Below, one piece after another: positions 23,564-32,042 of a DNA stretch of 35,334 nt (its first letter is position 1; every line of letters begins with the position of its first letter). Location: the NCBI RefSeq assembly GCF_003671495.1, contig NZ_RCHN01000017.1, positions 1 to 35,334 of the forward strand, read 5' to 3'. The notes beneath the pieces are model-generated. The model saw only the letters and a list, made by a program, of their open reading frames with translations. It had not been told where the DNA came from and made no database searches. The translations under genes were made by a program, and so were the position numbers. The stretch comes from Ketobacter sp. GTDB taxonomy: Bacteria; Pseudomonadota; Gammaproteobacteria; Pseudomonadales; Ketobacteraceae.

Positions 23564-26500
23564 GTGACATCCGATTCCCATTTCCAAAAGCCATCCGAAA
23601 TGCAATCCCAACTGCCATTGCAGATCAGTGCCTGCCTGAGTAAAGACCGGCACCGGCTGAGTCGCACCTTGCAGAGCATAGTGCGACGTCAGGCCCAGAA
23701 AAAGCCGGTTGACCGGGATCTGGTGCGCCTGCAGGATGACATCGCCCGGTCTCTGGAGCGGGTGCAACAGCGTCGGGATCGGCTGCCCCGTTGGCACTAT
23801 CCCGAGACTCTGCCGGTGTCCGCTCGCCACGTTGAAATTACCCGGGCCATTCAGGCACATCAGGTGGTGATCATCGCCGGTGAAACCGGCTCCGGTAAGA
23901 CCACCCAGATTCCCAAGATGTGTCTGCAGGCCGGTTTGGGCGTCACCGGTTACATTGGTCATACCCAGCCCCGGCGTTTGGCGGCCCGTACGGTGGCGCA
24001 GCGCATTGCCGAAGAGTTGCAAACCCAGGTCGGGGCGAGTGTAGGTTATAAGATCCGCTTTCAGGATCAGGTGTCCGAACACAGCCACATCAAACTGATG
24101 ACCGATGGCATGCTGTTGGCCGAGATCGCCCAGGATCGCTTTCTCAGCCAGTATGACGCCATCATCATTGATGAGGCCCATGAACGTACCCTCAATATCG
24201 ATTTTCTGCTGGGCTTTCTCAAGCAGCTCCTGCCCAAGCGACCGGACCTTAAAGTCATCATCACCTCTGCCACCATTGATCATTGGCGCTTCTCCCGCTA
24301 CTTCAATGATGCGCCAGTGATTGAAGTGTCCGGGCGCACCTATCCGGTGGAGATTCTCTATCGCCCCCAGGAGGAAGAGACCGACGACACTGAGGATCAG
24401 GTGGCCGATGACGAGGGCAAAATCGAAACCGCCATTTTGCGGGCACTGGAGGAAATCCGGCAACTGGAACGGGCCCATCCCAACCCGTCCCGACCGGGGG
24501 ACGTGCTGGTGTTCCTGGCCGGCGAGCGGGATATCCGCCAGGTGGCAGAACGATTGCGGCGCCAGGGTCCGAAGCATCTGGACGTGTTGCCGCTTTATTC
24601 CCGGCTCAGTAACGCGGAGCAGAACCGGGTGTTTCAGTCCCATACCGGGCGCCGCGTGGTGCTGGCCACCAACGTGGCGGAAACCTCCATTACGGTACCC
24701 AATATTGGCTACGTGATTGATACCGGTGTGGCCCGCATCAGTCGTTACAGTTACCGTACCAAGGTGCAGCGATTGCCGATTGAAGCGGTGTCCCGGGCCA
24801 GTGCCAATCAGCGTGCGGGGCGCTGCGGCCGGGTGGCGGAGGGGATTTGTATCCGCCTGTATTCGGAAGCGGATTTCAATAGCCGCCCGGAATACACCGA
24901 GCCGGAAATCCTGCGCACCAACCTGGCCTCGGTGATCCTGCAGATGCAGGGCCTGAAGCTGGGGGAGGTATCCCGTTTTCCGTTTGTGGACCCACCGGAT
25001 CAACGCCTGGTGAACGATGGCTATCGGCTGTTGGAAGAGCTGGGTGCGGTGGATAAAAAGCGCATGATCACCCCATTGGGGTCGCAATTGCTGCAGTTTC
25101 CGGTGGACCCTCGCATAGCCCGAATGCTGGTGGCGGCGCAGCAGCACCATTGCCTGCAGGAAATGCTCATCATTGCCAGCGGCCTCAGCGTGCAGGAGCC
25201 CTGGCAGCGCCCTCACGACCGCCAGGGGGCGGCAGACGAAGCGCTCAAACGCATGCAGCATGAGGAATCGGATTTTCTCACCTTCGTCAATATCTGGAAA
25301 CAGTGTGAGCAGCAGAAAACCGAGCTCACCAACAGCCGTTACCGGCGCTGGCTGCTGGAAAACTTCCTCAGTTATCTGCGTATGCGGGAATGGCAGGACG
25401 TCTATCGCCAGCTGAAACAGGTGGCCCACCAGCTCAAATGGCAGGAGAACACCGAGCCGGCCCGATATGAAGAGTTGCACCGTTCCATCTTGAGCGGGTT
25501 GCTCAGTCATGTGGCGGTGAAGGACGATCAGAAAGGCTACAGCGCCGCCCGTAATCGCAGCCTGTCCATCTTTCCCGGCTCGACGCTGAATTCGAAAAAG
25601 CCCAAATGGATCATGTGCGCTGAGATCGTCGAAACCCACAAGGTGTTCGGGCGCACGGTGGCGCGCATTGAACCGGAGTGGGTGGAGCAGGTGGGCGAGG
25701 CCCAGCTCAAGCGCAGTTACTTTGAACCCCACTGGGAGAAGAAGCAGGCCTGCACGGTGGCCTACGAGCAGACCAGCCTGTTCGGGCTGATCCTGAATCC
25801 CCGCAAGCGGGTGAACTACAGCACCATTGATCCGGTGCGTTGCCGGGAATTGTTCATTCAGCACGCCCTGGTTTTGCATGAGTACGACACCCGCGCTCCC
25901 TATGCCCGCCACAACCAGGATTTGATCGCCGAGTTGGAATACCTGGAGCAGAAATCCCGCCGCCGTGACATCCTGATTGATGATCTGACCCTGTATGCCC
26001 TGTTCGACGCGGTAGTGCCGCCACAGGTGGTCAACGGCAAGAGCTTCGAGCGCTGGCGCAAACAAGCGGAGCGGGAACAACCGGAGCTTCTGTTCTTACA
26101 AAAAGAACAACTGGTGAAAAGTGCCACTGACAGCATCAGTCAATGGGAATTCCCGGATCAGGTCCAGGTGGAAGGCGGCAGCATCCAGATTGATTACCAG
26201 TTTGAACCGGGAAAAAAACAGGATGGTTTGAACATCGTGGTACCGGTGACCCTCATCAACCAGATTGAAGAGGAAAAGCTGGAATGGCTGGTACCGGGGT
26301 TGGAGCAGGAGAAATGTGTCGCCCTCATCAAAAGCCTGCCAAAAACCCTGCGCAAGCATTTTGTACCGGCACCGGATTTTGCTGCCGCGTTCCTCAACAG
26401 CCAGCCACAGCGTGACCGTTCCCTCAAAGTGCAGTTGGCAACGTTCCTGCGGGAAAGGAAGCGGGTGGACATCAGTGATCAGAGTTTTGATGAATCTGCC

Positions 26501-27511
26501 TTGCCACTGCATTTGCTGGCGAATCTGAAAGTGCTGGATGGCAAGGGCAAGGTGCTGGCAGAAGGCCGCGACATCCGCCAGATAAAAATGTCGCTGCAGG
26601 GTGAGTTCCAGCAGTCGTTGCAGCATTTGACCCAGGGCAGCCTGAATGAGGCGGTCTATGACCATTGGGCTTTCGATACCATCCCTGAAGTCTACGAAAC
26701 CCGGCAGGCGGGGGCTCTGGTGAAAGCGTATCCTGCGCTCACCGTGAAAGGCAGCGGGGTTGCACTGCAGTTATACGATACGCCATTTGCAGCCCAGTTG
26801 GCCATGGAGCAGGGCTTGCTGCGATTGTGCATTCTGGCCCTGCCACAACAGGTACGTTACCTGAAAAAACAGCATAGCCTGGCGGAGTCCGTCGCCATCA
26901 AATTCGCGCCGTTCGGTGATCGTAAAACCCTGGTGGACGGGGTGGTGGAAATGGCCTTCTATCGAGCGTTTATCGCCGACCAGCCACCGCTGCGTACCGA
27001 AGAGGGGTTTCAGCAACGGTTGCGGTCCGGTAGCGCCGAGCTGGCCCGCGCCGCCATGGACGTTCAACGACTCCTCACTGACATTCTGCAGCGTCATCAC
27101 GAGGTGGTCGCCCTGCTGGCACAAGACCGCTCCCCCGCACGCAAGGCGGCCCGGGCGGACATCCAGTCGCAATTGGCCCGCTTGTTCCCGGAGCAGTGGC
27201 TGCGCAGCATTCCCTATCAGGCCTTGTTGAACTACCCCCGTTATCTGGATGCCATTCAGGTACGCTGGCAGCGCCTGCAGGGTAAGATTGACCGTGATCA
27301 GCAGTTGATTGAGGAGCTGGACCGACTCTGGGACCAGTACCAGAACCGGCTCCATAAACATCGGAAAGAAGGCGTGCTGGATGAACGCCTGGAGCAGTGG
27401 CGCTGGGCACTGGAGGAATACCGTGTATCCCTGTTTGCCCAGGGCGTTAAGACCCCGTATCCTGTATCCCATAAGCGATTGCAAAAAATGTGGCAGAGCG
27501 TGGCTTCGTGA
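23564..27511 (+). CDS. hrpA: ATP-dependent RNA helicase HrpA
   Basis: DEAH-box helicase implicated in mRNA processing and rescue of stalled ribosomes. The 1315-residue protein equals the E. coli length (1300). It shows Walker A GETGSGKTT (106-114), the DEAH box (203-206) in IIIDEAHERTL, motif III SAT around 237-239 and motif VI QRAGRCGR near 417. The helicase-associated and OB-fold regions follow, plus the long HrpA-specific C-terminal domain with GLSVQEPWQRP and YPRYLDAIQVRWQRL. Translation starts at GTG 23564 (MTSDSHFQKP) after TGAGGTTCTGGC. The neighbours are lipid genes; the same association is recalled for P. aeruginosa. Functional linkage to lipid metabolism is not implied. Confidence 0.97.
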   Translation: MTSDSHFQKPSEMQSQLPLQISACLSKDRHRLSRTLQSIVRRQAQKKPVDRDLVRLQDDIARSLERVQQRRDRLPRWHYPETLPVSARHVEITRAIQAHQVVIIAGETGSGKTTQIPKMCLQAGLGVTGYIGHTQPRRLAARTVAQRIAEELQTQVGASVGYKIRFQDQVSEHSHIKLMTDGMLLAEIAQDRFLSQYDAIIIDEAHERTLNIDFLLGFLKQLLPKRPDLKVIITSATIDHWRFSRYFNDAPVIEVSGRTYPVEILYRPQEEETDDTEDQVADDEGKIETAILRALEEIRQLERAHPNPSRPGDVLVFLAGERDIRQVAERLRRQGPKHLDVLPLYSRLSNAEQNRVFQSHTGRRVVLATNVAETSITVPNIGYVIDTGVARISRYSYRTKVQRLPIEAVSRASANQRAGRCGRVAEGICIRLYSEADFNSRPEYTEPEILRTNLASVILQMQGLKLGEVSRFPFVDPPDQRLVNDGYRLLEELGAVDKKRMITPLGSQLLQFPVDPRIARMLVAAQQHHCLQEMLIIASGLSVQEPWQRPHDRQGAADEALKRMQHEESDFLTFVNIWKQCEQQKTELTNSRYRRWLLENFLSYLRMREWQDVYRQLKQVAHQLKWQENTEPARYEELHRSILSGLLSHVAVKDDQKGYSAARNRSLSIFPGSTLNSKKPKWIMCAEIVETHKVFGRTVARIEPEWVEQVGEAQLKRSYFEPHWEKKQACTVAYEQTSLFGLILNPRKRVNYSTIDPVRCRELFIQHALVLHEYDTRAPYARHNQDLIAELEYLEQKSRRRDILIDDLTLYALFDAVVPPQVVNGKSFERWRKQAEREQPELLFLQKEQLVKSATDSISQWEFPDQVQVEGGSIQIDYQFEPGKKQDGLNIVVPVTLINQIEEEKLEWLVPGLEQEKCVALIKSLPKTLRKHFVPAPDFAAAFLNSQPQRDRSLKVQLATFLRERKRVDISDQSFDESALPLHLLANLKVLDGKGKVLAEGRDIRQIKMSLQGEFQQSLQHLTQGSLNEAVYDHWAFDTIPEVYETRQAGALVKAYPALTVKGSGVALQLYDTPFAAQLAMEQGLLRLCILALPQQVRYLKKQHSLAESVAIKFAPFGDRKTLVDGVVEMAFYRAFIADQPPLRTEEGFQQRLRSGSAELARAAMDVQRLLTDILQRHHEVVALLAQDRSPARKAARADIQSQLARLFPEQWLRSIPYQALLNYPRYLDAIQVRWQRLQGKIDRDQQLIEELDRLWDQYQNRLHKHRKEGVLDERLEQWRWALEEYRVSLFAQGVKTPYPVSHKRLQKMWQSVAS

Positions 27512-27539
27512 TCGCACACGATCTGCAAGGAACGCGGTT

Positions 27540-28523
27540 ATGTCGGTAAGAAAAGTCGAAACGTCCCTGATGGTGCCGCTCCCCGGCGGTCACCAGTTGC
27601 ATTTGCGCCGACTCGCAGACAACCCCGATGGTGCCGCCGTATTGCTGCTGCACGGCCTGTTGGAAGACGGCACCATTTTCTATTCCCGGCAGGGGCGGGG
27701 CCTGGCCCATTTCCTGGCAGAGCAGGGTTTCGACACCTACATTCCCGATCTGCGCGGCAAAGGGCGGTCCTGGCCCCCGGTGAGTCGCTGGGCTGCCTAT
27801 CGGGTGGAGGATGCCGTCAACCAGGACATTCCCGCCATCCTGGATACCATTCACTCCCACAAGGGGGCGTACCCGGCATTCTGGATCACCCATGCCTGGG
27901 GCGGCGTGCTGGCCAGCAGCTATCTGGCCCGTTACCCGGGCTATCGCGCCTCTCTCAACGGACTAATCAATTTCGGCAGCCACCGGGTGGCCGTCCACCG
28001 CAGCGTGTCCCGTTATATGCTGGTGGAGGGACTCTGGGGCTGGTGCGCTCAGCTGGCCGCGCGTTTCAAGGGGTATGTGCCGGGGCGCAGTCTGAAAATC
28101 GGGGCCGAGAACGAGTTCTTGGGCATCCAGAGGGACAGCCTCAACTGGTTTCGGGGGCAGGATTGGGTCGACCCGGTGGATCAGTTTGATTACGGCGCTG
28201 CCATCAGTCAGGGGCTGAGTTTCCCACCGGCCCTGTATTTTGCCCCCAGTGCGGATCTGGCCCGGTGCAGTGCCGCGGATGTCAAAGGCTTCATGCGGGA
28301 AATCGGCCATCATAACGGCCGTCTGGTGGTGCTGGGACGAAATCTGGGAAACCGGCACAACTACTCGCAGATAAGCATGCTCACCCACCCGGATGCAGTG
28401 CAAGATCACTTCCCATTCATGGTAAACTGGATGCTTGAAATGAATAAGCTCAGGGAAGAGGCCCAGAGCGGGGACGGCCCGGAGCAGAAAAATCAGGGGC
28501 ACTCTACCGCAAGCGGTAAGTAA
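27540..28523 (+). CDS. Alpha/beta hydrolase-fold protein lacking the catalytic serine and histidine
   Basis: The 327-residue protein has the alpha/beta hydrolase fold: AVLLLHGLLEDG (oxyanion region, about 33-44), IPDLRGKGRS, and a C-terminal segment with HPDAVQDHFPFMVNWM. The nucleophile elbow, normally GxSxG, reads THAWG with A119 where serine belongs. The histidine loop, normally like YGHIDML, reads YSQISML with Q277 at the histidine position. Both catalytic residues thus look lost, while the fold is intact, so it may bind rather than cleave an acyl chain. The ATG at 27540 follows CAAGGAA. It lies between hrpA (28 bases) and the ketosynthase gene (77 bases). The alignment is by eye, not computed. 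Confidence 0.8.
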   Translation: MSVRKVETSLMVPLPGGHQLHLRRLADNPDGAAVLLLHGLLEDGTIFYSRQGRGLAHFLAEQGFDTYIPDLRGKGRSWPPVSRWAAYRVEDAVNQDIPAILDTIHSHKGAYPAFWITHAWGGVLASSYLARYPGYRASLNGLINFGSHRVAVHRSVSRYMLVEGLWGWCAQLAARFKGYVPGRSLKIGAENEFLGIQRDSLNWFRGQDWVDPVDQFDYGAAISQGLSFPPALYFAPSADLARCSAADVKGFMREIGHHNGRLVVLGRNLGNRHNYSQISMLTHPDAVQDHFPFMVNWMLEMNKLREEAQSGDGPEQKNQGHSTASGK

Positions 28524-28551
28524 TTGAACAATTTAGTCTTTTTTGTATATA
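28524..28551 (+). promoter_or_regulatory. Putative promoter of the KAS III gene
   Basis: TTGAAC (28524-28529) and TATATA (28546-28551) are 16 bases apart in an AT-rich stretch just after the hydrolase-fold gene, 49 bases before the KAS III start. It suggests separate control of the ketosynthase. Confidence 0.55.
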
Positions 28552-28600
28552 GCGCAGAAATACGGTAACAGCGATAAAGATAACAACGCCGGAGGTAGCA

Positions 28601-29740
28601 GTGTCGCAAACTACACAGGGCCCAATCGTGGTCATCAGTGGAACCGGGCTGTACACGCCCCAGGAATCCATCAGCAATGCCGAGCTGGTTGAAAGTTTCA
28701 ACCGCTACGTCGATCTGTTCAACGAAGAAAACAAAGCGGCCATCGAGGCCGGAGAGCTGGAGGCGTTGTCCCACTCCAGCGAGGAATTCATCGTCAAGGC
28801 TTCGGGCATCGAAAGCCGGTATGTGATGAACAAATCCGGAGTCCTGGACCCCACCCGTTTGTGCCCCAGCCTGCCGGAGCGCTCCGACGAAGAGCAGTCC
28901 ATCCAGTGTGAAATCGCCGTGGCGGCCGCGAAAGAGGCCATGGCGCAGGCCAACAAAACCGCAGACGATATCGATGCGGTGATCGTGGCCTGCTCCAACA
29001 TGCAACGCCCTTATCCGGCCATGGCCATCGAAGTGCAACAGGCCCTGGGCATCAAAGGCTATGGCTTCGACATGAACGTGGCCTGCTCGTCTGCCACCTT
29101 TGGCCTGCAAACCGCCAAAGACGCTGTACTGGCGGGTTCAGCGCGCTCAGTGCTGGTGTTGAACCCGGAGATCTGCTCCGGCCACCTGGCCTGGGAGGAT
29201 CGCGACTGCCACTTCATATTCGGCGACGTCTGCACGGCCGCCGTGGTGGAACGCCTGGAAACCAGCACCAGTTCCGAGAACTGGGAGATCCTGGGCAGCC
29301 GCCTGCAAACCCAGTTCTCCAACAACATCCGCAACAATTTCGGCTTCCTCAACCGTTGCGATGAGAGCGGTATCGGTGCCCGTGACAAGCTGTTCCGCCA
29401 GAACGGTCGTAAGGTGTTCAAGGAAGTGGTGCCCATGGTGGCGGAAATGATCGTCAGTCACCTCTCCGATGAGAGCATTGAAACCCCGCAGCTGAAGCGT
29501 ATGTGGCTGCACCAGGCTAATCTGAGTATGAACCTGTTGATCTCGAAAAAGGTGTTGGGCCGGGATGCCTCGGTGGAAGAGGCACCGGTGATCCTGAATG
29601 AATACGCCAACACCAGCTCGGCGGGTTCGGTCATTGCCTTCCACAAATACCGGCAGGATTTCACGGCCGGGGAGGTGGGTGTGATCTGCTCCTTTGGGGC
29701 GGGGTACTCCGCCGGTAGCGTGATTGTGCGGAAGCGCTGA
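28601..29740 (+). CDS. Beta-ketoacyl-ACP synthase III-like enzyme
   Basis: Thiolase-fold condensing enzyme (KAS III/FabH-like, 379 residues). The triad is complete: C162 in [11 protein letters not shown]304 in LHQANLS and N337 in [10 protein letters not shown]. It is longer than FabH (about 317 residues); much of the difference is an acidic insertion around 30-100 ([15 protein letters not shown] and PERSDEEQ). From memory it resembles P. aeruginosa PA3286, reported to condense medium-chain acyl-CoA from beta-oxidation with malonyl-ACP. A similar shunt role beside FadD and MaoC is plausible but inferred. It starts at GTG 28601 with a strong GGAGG ribosome site (28591-28595), and a strong terminator follows. 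Confidence 0.88.
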   Translation: MSQTTQGPIVVISGTGLYTPQESISNAELVESFNRYVDLFNEENKAAIEAGELEALSHSSEEFIVKASGIESRYVMNKSGVLDPTRLCPSLPERSDEEQSIQCEIAVAAAKEAMAQANKTADDIDAVIVACSNMQRPYPAMAIEVQQALGIKGYGFDMNVACSSATFGLQTAKDAVLAGSARSVLVLNPEICSGHLAWEDRDCHFIFGDVCTAAVVERLETSTSSENWEILGSRLQTQFSNNIRNNFGFLNRCDESGIGARDKLFRQNGRKVFKEVVPMVAEMIVSHLSDESIETPQLKRMWLHQANLSMNLLISKKVLGRDASVEEAPVILNEYANTSSAGSVIAFHKYRQDFTAGEVGVICSFGAGYSAGSVIVRKR

Positions 29741-29758
29741 TCTCGTTGCTGGCCCCCC

Positions 29759-29791
29759 AAAAAAGCCACAGCCGATCGCTGTGGCTTTTTT
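29759..29791. terminator. Strong intrinsic terminator after the KAS III gene
   Basis: A 14-base perfect stem (29759-29772 with 29778-29791), GC-rich in its core (GCCACAGC/GCTGTGGC), has a 5-base CGATC loop and is flanked by six A and six T. It separates the lipid unit from the RiPP operon. The following 200 bases before hvfA are AT-rich and contain no clear sigma70 promoter. Confidence 0.93.
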
Positions 29792-29992
29792 GTTTGTGCA
29801 TCATGTGCTTAACTGTGACTTTATACCGGAATTGTGAATTAGAACAAAAAAATTGGGTTCGGACTGAAACATCCCCATTACCACTCAGTCTTATATTGCA
29901 GTAACTGTGTGATCGGCAGTATGTCATCGCAGGTGAACCTACGGGTGCGTTACCCACTTAAACCAAAGAGCAAAAAATCCAAGGAGAAAACC

Positions 29993-30370
29993 ATGGCTAA
30001 GTTCAATTCCCTGAAACCCCTGGCGGCTGGTGTTGGTGCTGCACTGGTTGCATCGGCGATGTCTGCGACCCCGGTCAATGCCGCAGAAAACCCCTTTGCT
30101 ACCACCGAGCTGTCAGCGGGCTACCAGTTGGCGGGCCACCATGAAGGCAAGTGTGGTGAGGGCAAATGTGGTGAAGGCAAGAAAGCCAAAGAAGGCAAAT
30201 GCGGTGAGGGTAAATGCGGCGAAGGCATGAAAGCCAAAGAAGGCAAATGCGGTGAGGGTAAATGCGGCGAAGGCAAGAAAGCCAAAGAAGGTAAATGTGG
30301 CGAGGGTAAATGTGGCGAAGGCAAGAAAGCCAAAGAAGGCAAATGTGGCGAAGGCAAGTGTGGTAGCTAA
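29993..30370 (+). CDS. hvfA: RiPP precursor with ten EGKCG motifs (bufferin/HvfA type)
   Basis: A 125-residue precursor of a ribosomally made, modified metal-binding peptide. The N-terminal signal peptide (about 1-30, ending TPVNA) is followed by AENPFATTELSAGYQLA, typical of HvfA-like leaders. Residues 51-124 consist of EGKCG EGKCG pairs separated by EGKKAK or EGMKAK, giving ten EGKCG motifs and ten cysteines, the only cysteines in the protein. In characterised relatives (Caulobacter bufferins, Haemophilus HvfA), the iron oxygenase and its partner oxidise such cysteines to thiooxazole or oxazolone-thioamide groups that bind copper. A clear ribosome site AAGGAGA (29979-29985) precedes the ATG; in-frame codons from 29909 lack one. 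Product and metal are inferred. Confidence 0.93.
   Translation: MAKFNSLKPLAAGVGAALVASAMSATPVNAAENPFATTELSAGYQLAGHHEGKCGEGKCGEGKKAKEGKCGEGKCGEGMKAKEGKCGEGKCGEGKKAKEGKCGEGKCGEGKKAKEGKCGEGKCGS
30143..30364 (+). repeat. 48-base tandem repeat encoding EGKCG units
   Basis: Four full 48-base units (30143-30190, 30191-30238, 30239-30286, 30287-30334) and a 30-base partial unit (30335-30364). Each encodes EGKCG EGKCG EGKKAK (Met replaces one Lys in unit two). Units two and three differ at a single base, indicating recent duplication. Confidence 0.95.
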
Positions 30371-30373
30371 GTC

Positions 30374-31225
30374 ATGACCACTCACAGTCCTTACACCTTG
30401 CACGGTGCCGGACTGGGCTTGCGGCGGGCCTTGATTGGCCCGCTCTGCGAGCAAAAGCCCGGCCAGATTGACTTTATGGAAGTGGCCCCGGAAAACTGGA
30501 TCAAGCTGGGTGGTCGGTATGGCAAGCAACTGCGCGCCATGACCGAAGCCTACCCCTTCGTGACGCACGGTTTGTCTTTGTCCCTGGGCGGGCCGGAGCG
30601 CATCGATGTGGAACTGGTGAAATCCATCAAGCATTTCCTCGACCAGCATGGCATTGAAGTGTACACAGAGCACCTCAGTTATTGCAGCGACGATGGCCAC
30701 CTCTACGACCTCATGCCGATCCCTTTCACCTCCGAAGCCGTAGACCATGTGGTAAAGCGCATACACCAGGTGCAGGATATCCTGGAGCGGCCTCTGGGGA
30801 TTGAAAACGTTTCCTATTATGCCGCGCCGGGTCAGGAACTGTCGGAAATCGAATTTCTCAATGCGGTATTGGAAGCGGCGGATTGCGGTTTACTGTTGGA
30901 CGTTAACAACATCTATGTCAACAGCGTCAACCATCGCTACGAGGCAGCAGAGTTTATGCGGCAGCTCCCCGGTGAGCGCATTCAGTATATCCACGTGGCG
31001 GGCCACTATAACGAAGCCGATGACCTCATCGTTGACACTCATGGGGCTGACGTCATCGACCCGGTGTGGCAGTTACTGGATCAGGCCTACCGCTTGTTTG
31101 GTGTTAAGCCCACGCTGTTGGAGCGTGACTTCAATATTCCCTCCTTAGCGGAATTGCTGGGGGAGGTCGACACCATCCACGATATCCAGTCCCGCCATCG
31201 GCTGGTGAATGGTAAAACCGCCTAG
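30374..31225 (+). CDS. hvfB: DUF692 multinuclear non-heme iron oxygenase (HvfB/BufB type)
   Basis: TIM-barrel MNIO enzyme expected to modify the cysteines of the upstream precursor with iron and oxygen. The 283-residue protein carries the expected metal-ligand set along the barrel: H65 in THGLSLS, E99/H100 in YTEHLSYC, E144/N145 in IENVSYY, D176 and N178 in LLLDVNNIYVN, H207 in YIHVAGH, D221/H223 in DTHGAD and E250/D252 in LLERDFN. EVAPENWIKLGG at the N-terminus is also typical. It starts 3 bases after the hvfA stop, so precursor and enzyme are translationally linked. Homologues act together with a DUF2063 protein, encoded next. Iron count and reaction are inferred from the family. Confidence 0.95.
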   Translation: MTTHSPYTLHGAGLGLRRALIGPLCEQKPGQIDFMEVAPENWIKLGGRYGKQLRAMTEAYPFVTHGLSLSLGGPERIDVELVKSIKHFLDQHGIEVYTEHLSYCSDDGHLYDLMPIPFTSEAVDHVVKRIHQVQDILERPLGIENVSYYAAPGQELSEIEFLNAVLEAADCGLLLDVNNIYVNSVNHRYEAAEFMRQLPGERIQYIHVAGHYNEADDLIVDTHGADVIDPVWQLLDQAYRLFGVKPTLLERDFNIPSLAELLGEVDTIHDIQSRHRLVNGKTA

Positions 31226-31258
31226 TTCGCGATCCGGGGTGCACAACAGGTTCTTCCC

Positions 31259-32038
31259 ATGACCCAAACACCAACCTTCAAACAAATTCAGTTTCAACTG
31301 GCTTCCCACCTGCGTGACCCGGCTCGCGCTGCGCCACCCTCGGGCATTGAAGACCGGCGCCTGCAGATCTACCGGGATTTGTTTTACAACAACGTGGAGG
31401 GTTTCATCAGCGGGGGCTTTCCGGTTTTGCGGTCACTCACCCCGGATGAAAAATGGCATCGGATGGTGCGGGCATTCTTTTCCACGTATCGTTGCCAGTC
31501 CCCTTATTTTCTCGAAATCAGCGGAGAGTTTCTCAACTACCTGCAGCAATCTCGCCAGCCGGAACAGGATGACCTGCCGTTTATGCTGGAGCTGGCCCAC
31601 TACGAATGGATCGAATTGGTAGCGGATATCGATGAGGACGTCATTCCCACCACCGGATTCAATCCGACGGGCAATTTAATGCAGGGCCGTCCCTTGCTTT
31701 CACCCCTGGCGTACGTCCTGAGTTATGACTATCCCGTGCATCGGATCAGTGTGGACTCTGTGCCGGCAGAGCCGCCGCCCACAGCCACGTTCCTCATTGT
31801 GTATCGGGATGCAGAGGATGAAGTGCGCTTCATGGAAATCAACGGTGTCACTGCGCGACTGTTGATGGTGCTGGAAGAGCATCCTGACTATACCGGAGGG
31901 GACGCGGTGCGGGCAGTGGCCGCTGAACTGCCACACCTGGATCAGAATGTGGTGATACAGGGGGGCGAGCAGGCACTGAAACAATTGCGGACCAGCGGCA
32001 TCCTATTGGGAACTGAATTAAAACCCATAAAAGGATAG
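31259..32038 (+). CDS. hvfC: DUF2063 partner protein (HvfC/BufC type)
   Basis: Partner of the MNIO enzyme, thought to bind the precursor leader and present it. The 259-residue protein has the DUF2063 N-terminal helical domain (HLRDPARAAPP, RRLQIYRDLFYNNVEGFISGGFPVLRSL, and LELAHYEWIEL around 112-122) followed by a C-terminal domain from about 140 resembling a peptide-recognition module. It starts 33 bases after hvfB with a weak AGG ribosome site and ends 4 bases before the DoxX gene, so it is in the same operon. No catalytic residues are expected. Confidence 0.94.
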   Translation: MTQTPTFKQIQFQLASHLRDPARAAPPSGIEDRRLQIYRDLFYNNVEGFISGGFPVLRSLTPDEKWHRMVRAFFSTYRCQSPYFLEISGEFLNYLQQSRQPEQDDLPFMLELAHYEWIELVADIDEDVIPTTGFNPTGNLMQGRPLLSPLAYVLSYDYPVHRISVDSVPAEPPPTATFLIVYRDAEDEVRFMEINGVTARLLMVLEEHPDYTGGDAVRAVAAELPHLDQNVVIQGGEQALKQLRTSGILLGTELKPIKG

Positions 32039-32042
32039 TCCT

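Noticed and set aside
23513..26080. 855-codon open frame on the minus strand
   Set aside because: It lies wholly opposite hrpA, whose plus-strand protein has all helicase motifs. Long antisense frames arise from GC-rich codon use.
27540..28523. Annotation as an active esterase or lipase
   Set aside because: No GxSxG nucleophile elbow is present and the histidine loop carries glutamine.
30143..30364. CRISPR-like direct repeats
   Set aside because: The 48-base units are contiguous, in frame and without unique spacers; they encode the EGKCG precursor, and no cas gene is near.
30113..30766. Open frame of 217 codons on the minus strand opposite hvfA and hvfB
   Set aside because: It is the antisense of the EGKCG repeats (giving a Phe/Ala-rich repeat) and of conserved hvfB; no ribosome site or promoter supports it.
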